Below are positions 8,805-16,209 of a DNA stretch of 64,000 bases, in pieces; position 1 is the first letter of the stretch, and each line of letters opens with the position of its first letter. The DNA is from Streptomyces pactum (GTDB taxonomy: Bacteria; Actinomycetota; Actinomycetes; Streptomycetales; Streptomycetaceae). The translations under genes were made by a program, and so were the position numbers. The DNA is taken from NCBI RefSeq assembly GCF_002005225.1, contig NZ_CP019724.1, positions 434,001 through 498,000 of the forward strand, written 5' to 3'. Below the pieces are notes generated by a model, which was given only the letters and a program-made list of their open reading frames with translations, was not told the origin of the DNA and searched no databases.

Positions 8805-9774
8805 CGTGCCGCCGCCGGACCGCCTCGATGATCTCCCGGACGTCCCGGAACGCCGCGTCCCGGCCCTCGGTGAAGAGCACCCCGCCGCAGTTGAGGATCA
8901 CCTCGTCCACCCCGGCGCCCCGGTACTCGTCGAGGCGGGCGGCTATGTGGTCCGCCGAGCCGAACACGTAGGTGCCGCTGTCCACCAGGGCGGCGGCGCC
9001 GGCCCTCGGGTCGGACGGATCGGCCCGCACACCGGCGCGGCGCAGCATGTCGGTGTAGTGGTCGGCCACCAGGTGCCCGGCGGCGGCCGTGTGCGCGAGG
9101 ACGTACGGGTCCCGGCCGCTCCGCTCGACCGCGACATGGACGGCGGTCGCGACGCGGCAGCGGGCGTCCCGGTCCTTTGCGCCTTCCTCCAGGGCGGGCA
9201 GCAGGGTCCCGGCGACGTATCCGGGCGGGGTCATCCAGGTGATGGCGACGTCCGCGACGCCGCCGGCGGTGCGTGCCATGTTGGGGCGCAGCACTCCCAC
9301 GCCGACCTCCACGCCCGGGTGGTCCATGGGGATCAGCCGCCCGCGCAGCGCGTGGTAGTCGCCCGCATGGTCGACGATCTCTCCGTCCAGCAGCGAGCGG
9401 ACCGTGCGCAGGTAGTCGGCGGCCATCGTGCGCGGGCTGGGATAGGTGCGTCCGTTGAGGCTGCGTACGAACGCCGGTGCGCCGACGCCGTATCCGGCCA
9501 CCACCGTCCTCCCGGTCAGCAGGGCGAGGGAGCGGGCCTGCAGGGCGGCCTCGTAAGGGTGGCGCAGCGGCATCAGGGTCACGCCGGTGCCGACGGGGAC
9601 GCGTACCCCGGCGCCGGCGAGGTGGGCGAACGCCTGGTGGGTCTCCAGCTTGAGCGACTGGCCCGTCCACAACCGGCGCGCGCCGGTGTCGCGCACCAGC
9701 TCGGCGAAGGGCCGCAGGGCGTCCGGGGTGTCGGGCATGTTCGGCACGAGCACGCTCGGGAGCACGTCGGTCAC
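8797..9774 (-). CDS. LLM-class F420-dependent oxidoreductase, candidate dehydroalanine reductase
   Basis: A 325-aa luciferase-like monooxygenase-family TIM-barrel protein. Landmarks are LRPFAELVRDTGARRLWTGQ near the N-terminus, AGYGVGAPAF near 95-105, and VGVGVLRPNMARTA near 158-172. In the lexapeptide cluster the corresponding enzyme (LxmJ) uses reduced F420 to turn dehydroalanine into D-alanine. The same job is inferred here from the cluster and the Ser-rich core peptide. It is first in a two-gene minus-strand unit with the pseudokinase. GTG start with GGAAGGAAGG upstream. Its upstream region is shared with the divergent XRE regulator. Confidence 0.85.
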   Translation of the reverse strand: MTDVLPSVLVPNMPDTPDALRPFAELVRDTGARRLWTGQSLKLETHQAFAHLAGAGVRVPVGTGVTLMPLRHPYEAALQARSLALLTGRTVVAGYGVGAPAFVRSLNGRTYPSPRTMAADYLRTVRSLLDGEIVDHAGDYHALRGRLIPMDHPGVEVGVGVLRPNMARTAGGVADVAITWMTPPGYVAGTLLPALEEGAKDRDARCRVATAVHVAVERSGRDPYVLAHTAAAGHLVADHYTDMLRRAGVRADPSDPRAGAAALVDSGTYVFGSADHIAARLDEYRGAGVDEVILNCGGVLFTEGRDAAFRDVREIIEAVRRRHGG

Positions 9775-9803
9775 AGGTAAGCCTTCCTTCCCGTAGCTAT
9801 TTC

Positions 9804-9832
9804 TTGACGGGTTGTTGTGTTAGCACTACATT
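9804..9832 (+). promoter_or_regulatory. Promoter with embedded operator for the XRE regulator, leaderless
   Basis: TTGACG (9804-9809) and TACATT (9827-9832) are separated by 17 bp. The ATG at 9839 is exactly where transcription should start, so the mRNA is predicted to be leaderless. The spacer contains a 7-4-7 inverted repeat, TGTTGTG-TTAG-CACTACA (9813-9830), with one mismatch. This is a good place for a repressor to block RNA polymerase. The first 19 bases match, with two differences, a sequence upstream of the cluster's ABC exporter on the minus strand (16204-16186). Confidence 0.7.
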
Positions 9833-9838
9833 TCTTGC

Positions 9839-10111
9839 ATGAGCCCAGTGAGTCATCGCGAGGGAATGCCGATCTACAACCAGTTGAGAGTGCTCCGCGC
9901 GGAGCGCGGTCTCAGCAGGGTCGCGCTGGCCGAACTGGTGGAGGTACACCCGCAGACCATCGGCGCCATCGAACGGGGTGACTACTTCCCGAGCCTCGAT
10001 CTGGCCTTCCGCTTCAGCGACGTGTTCGAACTTCCGGTCGAAGCGATCTTCAGTCGTCAACCCTTCGTCCCGCTCTCCGCCCAGTTGTACAAGAAGGAGG
10101 AACGCACGTGA
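9839..10111 (+). CDS. XRE-family transcriptional regulator (YozG-like)
   Basis: A 90-aa protein, almost entirely one helix-turn-helix. LRVLRAERGLSRVALAELV is followed by EVHPQTIGAIERGDYFPSL, then a short tail LPVEAIFS. Small Cro/CI-like regulators of this kind usually repress their own operon and a linked exporter. The ATG at 9839 lies at the predicted transcription start. An internal ATG at 9866 (Met-10) also begins the HTH well, so the first nine residues are less certain. It overlaps the next gene by 4 nt. The matching operator-like sequence near the ABC genes makes it the likely local regulator. Confidence 0.85.
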   Translation: MSPVSHREGMPIYNQLRVLRAERGLSRVALAELVEVHPQTIGAIERGDYFPSLDLAFRFSDVFELPVEAIFSRQPFVPLSAQLYKKEERT

Positions 10112-10575
10112 GCCGGGAAGGTTCCGACGGGACAACGAGTGGGGTCCGCAGCCCCATGCGCCCCGTGGCACTCTCACTCTGCGCGCTGAGCGCCGCCATG
10201 GTGGCGCTGTCGCTGGTCTCGGACGGCAACGCGTTCTCCGACTCGTGGTGGCTCGTGGGCTTCGTCCTGTGGCTGTTGCTCTGGGGCGTGCTGCGCTCGA
10301 TGACCCGGGGGGTGGCCGAACGGCCGGTGGCGGGACTGGATGAACGCGAGCGCGGGCTGCGCGACCGGGTCTCCTTCATCGGGTACCAGTGCGCGATCGC
10401 CGCCGGCATGGCGGTCGTTCTGCTCATGGTCGTCTTCCAGAACGACCCCGGGATGATCGAGCGGATGCCCGCGCTGCTGACGACACTGATGCTGACCTCG
10501 TCGGCGCTGCCCTCCATCATCCTGGGCCTGTCCGACACGGGCGTCGAGGACTCCGAGTCCTACCAGGACGAGTGA
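10108..10575 (+). CDS. Four-helix membrane protein paired with the XRE regulator
   Basis: A 155-aa membrane protein with hydrophobic segments at about 18-36, 45-60, 92-110 and 122-142. It has a charged cytoplasmic loop with GLDERERGLRDRVSF in the middle. The GTG start overlaps the regulator stop (GTGA), so both come from one mRNA. Regulator plus DUF-type membrane protein pairs like this often occur in RiPP and bacteriocin loci, where the membrane protein may help immunity or sensing. I recognise no enzyme motif and assign no function. Confidence 0.75.
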   Translation: MSREGSDGTTSGVRSPMRPVALSLCALSAAMVALSLVSDGNAFSDSWWLVGFVLWLLLWGVLRSMTRGVAERPVAGLDERERGLRDRVSFIGYQCAIAAGMAVVLLMVVFQNDPGMIERMPALLTTLMLTSSALPSIILGLSDTGVEDSESYQDE

Positions 10576-10611
10576 TCCGACCGCCGGGTACCGGCGACCC
10601 ACTATCGTGCG

Positions 10612-10656
10612 ACAGGGCGGGTGCCCACCGATTGCGGCGGTGGGCACCCGCCCTGT
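10612..10656. terminator. Bidirectional terminator between convergent genes
   Basis: A perfect 19-bp inverted repeat, ACAGGGCGGGTGCCCACCG (10612-10630) with its complement at 10638-10656, encloses a 7-nt ATTGCGG loop. It sits between the plus-strand membrane-protein gene and the minus-strand precursor gene and should stop both transcripts. A short TTTCT follows on the plus strand. Confidence 0.85.
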
Positions 10657-10676
10657 TTCTCAGCGCGTCACGCGAT

Positions 10677-10856
10677 TCAGCAGGAGTGGTCGAAGGTGTT
10701 GTCGATCGACACCGCCGAGATGGCGGACGCGGCGGAGATGCACGCCTGCGACGAGGTGGTGATGGTGATGGTGGCGCCCGGAGCCTCGACCGCGGGAACG
10801 ATCTCGTCGGCGGCGGCGTAGGCGGAGTAACCGCTGATGAGGGACTGGGTGTTCAT
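10677..10856 (-). CDS. Class V lanthipeptide precursor peptide
   Basis: A 59-aa precursor transcribed alone on the minus strand. The leader begins MNTQSLISGYSAYAAADE, is mildly acidic and free of Cys. The C-terminal half is Ser/Thr/Ala-rich with Cys only at 39 and 59. If the core starts at Ser35, it has Ser-Ser-x-x-Cys at core 1-5, Ser at 41, 44, 47 and 50 in an S-A-x-S rhythm, and Thr54-x4-Cys59 at the end. I remember the same end spacings from cacaoidin, where they make an N,N-dimethyl lanthionine and an aminovinyl-methylcysteine ring. The ATG at 10854-10856 follows GGGAGTG. An upstream in-frame extension to 10988 is basic non-coding read-through. The cleavage site is inferred, not seen. 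Confidence 0.85.
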   Translation of the reverse strand: MNTQSLISGYSAYAAADEIVPAVEAPGATITITTSSQACISAASAISAVSIDNTFDHSC

Positions 10857-11022
10857 AATCACTCCCATGGGTGTGAGCGGAATCGGTTGGTGACCGGGGC
10901 GGCGCTTCCGGCGATGGCGATCACGTGCCCCGGTCGTGTCAGAACCATTCCCCGGCCGGTGTCGCGATGGCAATGGAGTTGGCCGCATGCGGACATTGGC
11001 CGCTATCGGTCAACGCCCTCCG

Positions 11023-11051
11023 TTGAGTGGGAAGTTGCCTCGTTCTATGCT
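11023..11051 (+). promoter_or_regulatory. Promoter of the M16 protease operon, leaderless
   Basis: TTGAGT (11023-11028) and TATGCT (11046-11051) are 17 bp apart. The ATG chosen for the first protease (11059) lies 7 nt after the -10 box, so a leaderless transcript is predicted. This argues against the longer reading frame that is open from 10936. The same 202-bp gap must also hold the divergent precursor-gene promoter, for which I found no convincing boxes. Confidence 0.6.
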
Positions 11052-11058
11052 CACCCGG

Positions 11059-12342
11059 ATGATCCGAACTCAGTTGCACCGCCTGGAATTGGACAATGGT
11101 CTGCGGGTGCTGCTGGCACCGCATCCCGTCGGCGCCTCGGTCGGCCTCGCGGTGCATTACGGCGTCGGATTCCGCACCGAGCCAAAGGGGCACACCGGCC
11201 TCGCGCACCTCTTCGAACACCTTGTCTTCCAAGGCGGTCACGGTGCCGCACCCGAGGGGTATCTGCCCCGGCTCCAGCGCGCCGGCGGTTTCGGTGACGC
11301 CAGAACCCGCCAGGACGTGACGGTCTACTACGCCGCCGCTCCGGCCTCCGCCATGGAAATGCTGCTCGCGCTCGAAGCGGACCGAATGCGTGCCCCTTGT
11401 ATTACCGCGCAGACCCTGCGCACGCAGACCGCGGTGATCGACGAGGAGATCCGCCTCATGGTGCGGAATCGCCCGTACGGCGCATTCCCCTGGGTGTTGC
11501 CGGGTGCCCTGCACTCGCGCGCGGAGAACATCAGGGACGGGTACGGCGAAACCGCCGACCTCGCGGCCTTCGACATCCCGCGGTGCGAAAGGTTCTTCGC
11601 CGATCACTACGGACCCTCGAACGCCGTGGTGACACTGACCGGCGCGTTCGACCCGGGATCGGCGGAACGTCTCGTACGCAGCCACTTCGAATCCGTGCCG
11701 GCGCGTCCGTCGGTGGCCGCGCCGGACGGGCACGAGCCGTCGCCGGATCGGGAGCGGCGGCTGACGGTCGCCGACCCGCACGCCGGAACGCCCGCCGTGG
11801 CGGTGGGTTACCGCATGCCGGATCCGGTGACCGAGCGCGCCGACTACCTCGCGCATCTGGTCCTGGCCGCGCTGCTCGGCCAGGGCAGACGGGCCCTGCT
11901 GCGTCGCGGACCGGCCGCCGCGCGGATGACGAGCCTCTCGGTGGGCTGCGGCCTCTTCGGACTGCCACTGGACACGACGGGGCCCGATCTGCTGACGCTG
12001 TTCGCCGTGCACGAGCGCGGTGCCGAGGACGTTCTGGCCGCGCTGGACGGCACGCTGCAGACCCTGGCGGAGGACGGGGTCGACCCGGGTCTGCTGCGTG
12101 CCACGACCGCGCGCTGGGCCGCGGGTGCGCTGCGTGAACTCGGCGATCCGGGCACCCGGGCGCAACTGCTCGGCCTGCGCGAAGCACTGTTCGGCGAGGC
12201 CGAGTTGACGCAGACGCTGCCGGAGCTGGTACGGACCGGGGTGACCGGGGAGCAGGTGCGCCGGGCCGCCGGCCGGCTCACCTCCTCGCACCGGGCTGTC
12301 GTGCGCTTCGTACCGGCCGGGGTACGCGGGAAGGCGGCGTGA
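11059..12342 (+). CDS. M16 family zinc protease, catalytic subunit
   Basis: A 427-aa M16B peptidase. The inverted zinc motif HxxEH is intact as HLFEH at residues 50-54, and the third ligand Glu lies in VIDEEIRL near 129. The domain order is that of mitochondrial-processing-peptidase-like subunits. In lexapeptide-type clusters a pair of M16 proteins is thought to remove the leader, and that role is inferred here. The start at ATG 11059 fits a leaderless promoter and begins the family alignment. It overlaps the next gene by 4 nt (GTGA), as expected for a heterodimer made in equal amounts. Confidence 0.9.
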   Translation: MIRTQLHRLELDNGLRVLLAPHPVGASVGLAVHYGVGFRTEPKGHTGLAHLFEHLVFQGGHGAAPEGYLPRLQRAGGFGDARTRQDVTVYYAAAPASAMEMLLALEADRMRAPCITAQTLRTQTAVIDEEIRLMVRNRPYGAFPWVLPGALHSRAENIRDGYGETADLAAFDIPRCERFFADHYGPSNAVVTLTGAFDPGSAERLVRSHFESVPARPSVAAPDGHEPSPDRERRLTVADPHAGTPAVAVGYRMPDPVTERADYLAHLVLAALLGQGRRALLRRGPAAARMTSLSVGCGLFGLPLDTTGPDLLTLFAVHERGAEDVLAALDGTLQTLAEDGVDPGLLRATTARWAAGALRELGDPGTRAQLLGLREALFGEAELTQTLPELVRTGVTGEQVRRAAGRLTSSHRAVVRFVPAGVRGKAA

Positions 12343-13655
12343 CCGGGGGCTCGGGGCCGGGCGCCGCGGACGGGCGGCTGCCGCTGCCCGACGTCGACAC
12401 CACCCTCGTCAATGGACTGCGTGTGGTGGTCTGCTCGGCCCCCGTCGTCCCCGTCGTGGAGATCCGTCTCACCATCCCGTACACCGCGAGGATGCCCGGC
12501 GAAGTGACCCGGTGCCAGTTGCTGGCCGCGTCCCTGCTGCGAGGCACCGCGCACCGGGACACGGACGCCCACGACTTCGCTCTCGCCGCACACGGCGCCA
12601 CCCTGGACGCCGCCGCGGACGCGCACCGGTTCACCTTCGCCGGGCACACCATGGCCGACGGTCTGCCCGACGTGCTCGCCCTGCTGGCCGAGAGCGTCCT
12701 CGAGCCGCGGCTGACCGAGGACGCCGTCAGCCCCCAGATCGAGGCGCTGGTACGCCGTATCCAACTGGCCGCCCACCAGCCGGCGGCCCTCGCGCAGCAC
12801 GCGCTGCTGCGGCACCGGTACGGCGACAGGACCGCCGCCCTGCGGCAGCCGGCGCCCGAACCGGCAGCCGCCTGCACGCCGGAGGACCTGGCCGCACTGC
12901 ACGCGCGGCATCTGGGCGCCCGGGGCGCGGTGCTCGTGCTGGTCGGCGACCTGCGGCCGAAGGACGCCGTCGCCGCGGTTACGGACGCCTTCGGGGCATG
13001 GGAGCCGGGGCCGGCGGACGACCGGCCCGACGCGTCGTCGTGGTTCGCGGGCGGACCGCTGCTCCGGGTGGACCGGCCCGGCGCCGTCCAGAGTGTGATC
13101 CGGCTCGCCACCCCCGCGCTGCCCCGCACGGACCCGGGTTACCCGGCCCTGCATCTGGCGCAGTTGGTCTTCGGCGGATCCTTCGCCTCCCGGCTGGTCG
13201 CGTGCCTGCGCGAGGAGAAGGGATACGCGTATCAGCTCGGTTCGGGCGTGGAGTCGGTGCCGGGGGCCTCGACGCTGATGGTCGAGGCCGACACCGCCGC
13301 CGAGCACACCGTGCCGGCCCTCGCGGTGATCAGGGCGGAGCTGGAGCGCATGGCGGCCGAGCCGCCGTCGGCGGGTGAGGTGGACGCCGCCCGGAGCTAC
13401 GCGGTCGGCTCCACCGCCACGGCGATGTCCTCGCCGGGCGCGCTGGCGTCCGGTCTGGCGAACCTGCTGCACGTCGGTGTCGGTTCGGACTGGCTGCACG
13501 ACTGGGGGCCGCTGCTGGAGGGCGTAACGCACGACGCGGTCGTCGAGGCGGCCCACCGGTTCTTCCGTCCCGCCGGTTTCACGGGGGTGGTCGTCGCCGA
13601 CGAGGCGGCGGTGGCGCCGCTGCGCCGGGGCGACACCGGCGAACTCGACTTCTGA
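12339..13655 (+). CDS. M16 family protein, non-catalytic partner subunit
   Basis: A 438-aa M16 homologue without an HxxEH motif: the matching region reads TRCQLLAASLLRGTAHRD. It keeps the C-terminal substrate-binding element as LREEKGYAYQLGSG near residue 289, including the Arg and Tyr that bind peptide in M16B alpha subunits. It is therefore the expected non-catalytic partner of the upstream protease. GTG start coupled to the previous stop. Together the two should form the leader peptidase of the cluster. A strong terminator follows within 10 nt. Confidence 0.88.
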   Translation: MTGGSGPGAADGRLPLPDVDTTLVNGLRVVVCSAPVVPVVEIRLTIPYTARMPGEVTRCQLLAASLLRGTAHRDTDAHDFALAAHGATLDAAADAHRFTFAGHTMADGLPDVLALLAESVLEPRLTEDAVSPQIEALVRRIQLAAHQPAALAQHALLRHRYGDRTAALRQPAPEPAAACTPEDLAALHARHLGARGAVLVLVGDLRPKDAVAAVTDAFGAWEPGPADDRPDASSWFAGGPLLRVDRPGAVQSVIRLATPALPRTDPGYPALHLAQLVFGGSFASRLVACLREEKGYAYQLGSGVESVPGASTLMVEADTAAEHTVPALAVIRAELERMAAEPPSAGEVDAARSYAVGSTATAMSSPGALASGLANLLHVGVGSDWLHDWGPLLEGVTHDAVVEAAHRFFRPAGFTGVVVADEAAVAPLRRGDTGELDF

Positions 13656-13660
13656 CGGAT

Positions 13661-13709
13661 CGAGGGGGCTGTGCCTCCGCGTGGTCCACGCGGAGGCACA
13701 GCCCCCTCG
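13661..13709. terminator. Strong bidirectional terminator
   Basis: A 24-nt arm (13661-13684) is perfectly complementary to 13686-13709. With the closing bases opened as a loop, this leaves a stem of about 20 bp. It lies between the plus-strand M16 operon and the minus-strand small membrane peptide gene, both of which end here. Confidence 0.85.
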
Positions 13710-13732
13710 GGGACGTGCGCCGATCGGGCGGG

Positions 13733-13813
13733 TCAGCCCCGGCTCTTCTTGATCCCCGCGATCACGGCGATGACGAGGGCGATGGCGATGACGATCCAGA
13801 GAGTGGTGCTCAT
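13733..13813 (-). CDS. 26-aa single-span membrane peptide
   Basis: A very short gene with a good ribosome site (GAGGAG, 6 nt before the ATG). It encodes MSTTLWIVIAIALVIAVIAG followed by IKKSRG. It is one hydrophobic helix of about 17 residues ending in a basic tail, so it should insert with its C-terminus in the cytoplasm. It sits between the M16 terminator and the ABC permease, at the distal end of the minus-strand exporter genes, 111 nt after the permease. Possible roles are an accessory subunit of the permease or an immunity peptide, both inference. Nothing in it resembles a lanthipeptide precursor (no Cys). Confidence 0.6.
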   Translation of the reverse strand: MSTTLWIVIAIALVIAVIAGIKKSRG

Positions 13814-13924
13814 GAGGTACTCCTCGGTTGTCGGGTGGCCCGGCGGGCCGGGTGGACGGGGGCGGGGCACGAAGGACTGGAGCGGGCGACGGACAGGACG
13901 GAGGCGACGGCCAGGGGCGCTTCC

Positions 13925-15214
13925 TCAGCGCAGCCTCAGTGCCTCGGCGAGCGGAACCCTGGAACCGCTGCGCAGCACGCTGTTGGCATACATCCGCCCG
14001 GCGACCCGGGTCATCGCGGCCAGCGCGGCGGCCGTCAGGACCAGGGAGAGGGCGATCTGCCAGACGGGGGCGACACCGAGCAGCGTGCGGGCCGGCATCA
14101 GGATCGGGCTGAGCGGCGGTACGAGCGACAGCCACTCGATCAACGGATCGTGCGCGTTCTTGCTCAGCAGGGCTATGCCCAGCACGAACGGCGTGGTGAT
14201 GAGCAGCATCACCGGTTGCGCCACGCCTTGGAGATCCTCCTGCCGTGAGACGCGCGCGGCCGCCGCGGCCAGCATGGCGGCGAAGAGGAAGAAGCCGAGC
14301 ATGAACCAGACGCCCAGCGTCACCAGAGTCCCGCCCAGGGCGGTCGGCAGGGTGACGGTTCCGGTGCCGTGCGCGAGGGCCACCGCCGCGCCGCCGAGCA
14401 GTACGAGCTGGGTCAGGCCGACCACGGCCACCCCGATCAGTTTTCCGGCGAGGAGCTGCCAGGGGCGAATGGTGGAGAGCAGCAACTCCACGACGCGGCC
14501 GGCCTTCTCCTCCACCACGCCCTGCGCCAGCATGATCCCGTAGAAGACGAAGAAGAAGTACAGCAGCCCGGTGGAGGCGAGGATCAGCGCGAACTGCTCG
14601 GCCGCGCTGTTCTCCGAGGGGTCCAGGGCGTCGACCTCCACCGTGGCCGAGGCCACGCGTTGCCTGAACTCCCCGGGGTCCACGCCCGCGCGTTCCAGTT
14701 CCGTGGCGGTGCGTTCCCTGGCAGCGGCGGCCCGTGTCACGGCGAGCAGGTCCTCGTCCGCTTCGTGTTCCACGGTCAGGGTGAGCTGCCCGCCGGCTCC
14801 GCCGCCGATCACGGCGGCCAGTTCCCCCTCGCGCAGGAGCCGGTCGGTACGGGTGCCCTCGACGGGGACGAACTCGAAGCCGCCCGTCTCCTCGGCCGCC
14901 GCGGCGAGCGCCGGGCGCAGCGCCGAGGCTTCTCGTTCGACACCGACCCTGGTCGGCCCGTCCTGGGCGACGACGATGATCAGGGCATAGGCGCCGAGCC
15001 CGAGCAACAGCCCCAGGGTGCTCAGGACGAAGGACTTCGTCCGCATCCTGCTGCTGACCTCCCGCCGGGCGACCAGGCCGACCGCCCTGCGCGCCGACAG
15101 CGCGGCGGTATCGGCCTGCGGGCCCGCGGTGCCACGGCGCGGGGTGGGATTCCGCTCCCCGTCCGGTGTGTCGGGACCGGTCGCTCCGTGCGACGCCCGT
15201 GTCGTCGCGCTCAT
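13925..15214 (-). CDS. ABC-2 type (NatB-like) permease
   Basis: A 429-aa ABC-2 permease. A charged Pro/Gly/Arg-rich cytoplasmic N-terminus of about 60 residues precedes the first helix (LSTLGLLLGLGAYALIIVVA). A large extracellular domain spans about 80-215. Then five or more helices follow, with the segment GVVEEKAGRVVELLLSTIRP before the third. This is the architecture of NatB-type Na+ or peptide exporters. The frame is open far upstream into the ATPase gene, but the ATG at 15212-15214 overlaps the ATPase stop (ATGA) and fixes the start. Within this cluster, self-protection or export of the product is inferred. Confidence 0.88.
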   Translation of the reverse strand: MSATTRASHGATGPDTPDGERNPTPRRGTAGPQADTAALSARRAVGLVARREVSSRMRTKSFVLSTLGLLLGLGAYALIIVVAQDGPTRVGVEREASALRPALAAAAEETGGFEFVPVEGTRTDRLLREGELAAVIGGGAGGQLTLTVEHEADEDLLAVTRAAAARERTATELERAGVDPGEFRQRVASATVEVDALDPSENSAAEQFALILASTGLLYFFFVFYGIMLAQGVVEEKAGRVVELLLSTIRPWQLLAGKLIGVAVVGLTQLVLLGGAAVALAHGTGTVTLPTALGGTLVTLGVWFMLGFFLFAAMLAAAAARVSRQEDLQGVAQPVMLLITTPFVLGIALLSKNAHDPLIEWLSLVPPLSPILMPARTLLGVAPVWQIALSLVLTAAALAAMTRVAGRMYANSVLRSGSRVPLAEALRLR

Positions 15215-16140
15215 CGCTCGCCGCCCTCGGCCCGGTCGTCCGTCCCGGTGACCAGGTCGCGGTACAGCTCGGTCAGCGGCGGGTGTTCGGACACGAAGGC
15301 GGAGACCGGCCCGGTGGCCAGCGCCGCGTGCAGCACCCGCTGGTCGTCCGCGCCCTGCGCCAGGCGGAGCCAGGTACGGGCGCCCTCGCGCCTCACGACC
15401 TCCACGCCCGCCAGCCCCGCGGCCCAGTTCCCGTCCGCCTCCGGGGCCTCGACCAGCAGCCGGCGGCCGGCGTTCTCGCTCAGCTCCCGGACCGTCCCGC
15501 AGGCGATCAGCCGCCCGCCGCCGACGATGCCCACCCGGTCGCAGACCCGCTCGACCAGCGCCAGTTGGTGGCTGGAGAACATGACGGGCACTCCGTCGGC
15601 GGCCCGCTCGGCGAGCACGTCGCGCATGACGTCCACCGCCACCGGATCGAGTCCGGAGAAGGGCTCGTCGAGCACCAGCACCCTCGGTCCGTGGACCAGC
15701 GCGGCGGCCAACTGCACGCGCTGCTGGTTGCCCAGGCTCAGGTTCTGGACCTCCTGCGAGGCGTGGGAGGAAAGCTCCAGCCGCTCGATCCACCGCCCCG
15801 CCGCGGCCCGTGCGGCGGCCGGGGACAGGCCGTGCAGCTCCCCCAGGTACCTCAGGTGCTCGCCGACCTTCATCCGGGGATAGAGGCCCCGCTCCTCCGG
15901 CATGTAACCGAACTGCCTGCGGGCGTCGAAGCCGACCGGACGGCCGAGCCAGCGCACCTCTCCCGCGTCGGGCGTGAGCACTCCGAGGACGATCCGCATC
16001 GTGGTGGTCTTGCCGGCTCCGTTGCTTCCCACAAAGCCGAACAGCTCACCGGCGCGGATGTCGAAGGTCATGTCGTCGACGGCCCGGCGTCTGCCGTAAC
16101 TCTTCCGTACGCCATCGACCTCCAGCGTCGGCCCAGCCAT
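15211..16140 (-). CDS. ABC transporter ATP-binding protein (NatA-like)
   Basis: A 309-aa nucleotide-binding subunit. Walker A is GSNGAGKTT near residue 37, the signature is LSLGNQQRVQLA near 135, and Walker B is VLVLDEPF near 155, followed by a C-terminal DUF4162-like extension (residues 220-300). The chosen ATG (16138-16140) follows GGAAGGTG. A longer frame upstream has no support. It drives the ABC-2 permease encoded 4 nt overlapping downstream. The gene pair has its own upstream region with the operator-like sequence shared with the XRE gene. Confidence 0.92.
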   Translation of the reverse strand: MAGPTLEVDGVRKSYGRRRAVDDMTFDIRAGELFGFVGSNGAGKTTTMRIVLGVLTPDAGEVRWLGRPVGFDARRQFGYMPEERGLYPRMKVGEHLRYLGELHGLSPAAARAAAGRWIERLELSSHASQEVQNLSLGNQQRVQLAAALVHGPRVLVLDEPFSGLDPVAVDVMRDVLAERAADGVPVMFSSHQLALVERVCDRVGIVGGGRLIACGTVRELSENAGRRLLVEAPEADGNWAAGLAGVEVVRREGARTWLRLAQGADDQRVLHAALATGPVSAFVSEHPPLTELYRDLVTGTDDRAEGGER

Positions 16141-16175
16141 GTCACACCTTCCGATGCAATGCGTTGACTCACTGA

Positions 16176-16204
16176 AGTATTGCTTTAACACAACAGCTCG
16201 TCAA
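16176..16204 (-). promoter_or_regulatory. Operator-like promoter region of the ABC exporter genes
   Basis: Read on the minus strand, TTGACG (16204-16199) is followed by AGCTGTTGTGTTAAAGC and AATACT (16181-16176). The first 19 bases, TTGACG-x-G-x-TGTTGTGTTA, match the XRE regulator promoter at 9804-9822 with only two differences. The TGTTGTG half-site is at 16195-16189, and the right half-site is weaker here. The -35 box is good and the -10 is poor. I infer a site for the same repressor. Confidence 0.65.
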
Positions 16205-16209
16205 GTTAC

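Noticed and set aside
10857..10988. N-terminal extension of the precursor peptide to 103 aa
   Set aside because: The added part is Arg/Pro-rich read-through, and the ATG at 10854-10856 has its own GGGAGTG site.
10936..11058. Extended start of the first M16 protease
   Set aside because: The ATG at 11059 lies 7 nt after a good -10 box and begins the family alignment. The extension has no homology-like features.
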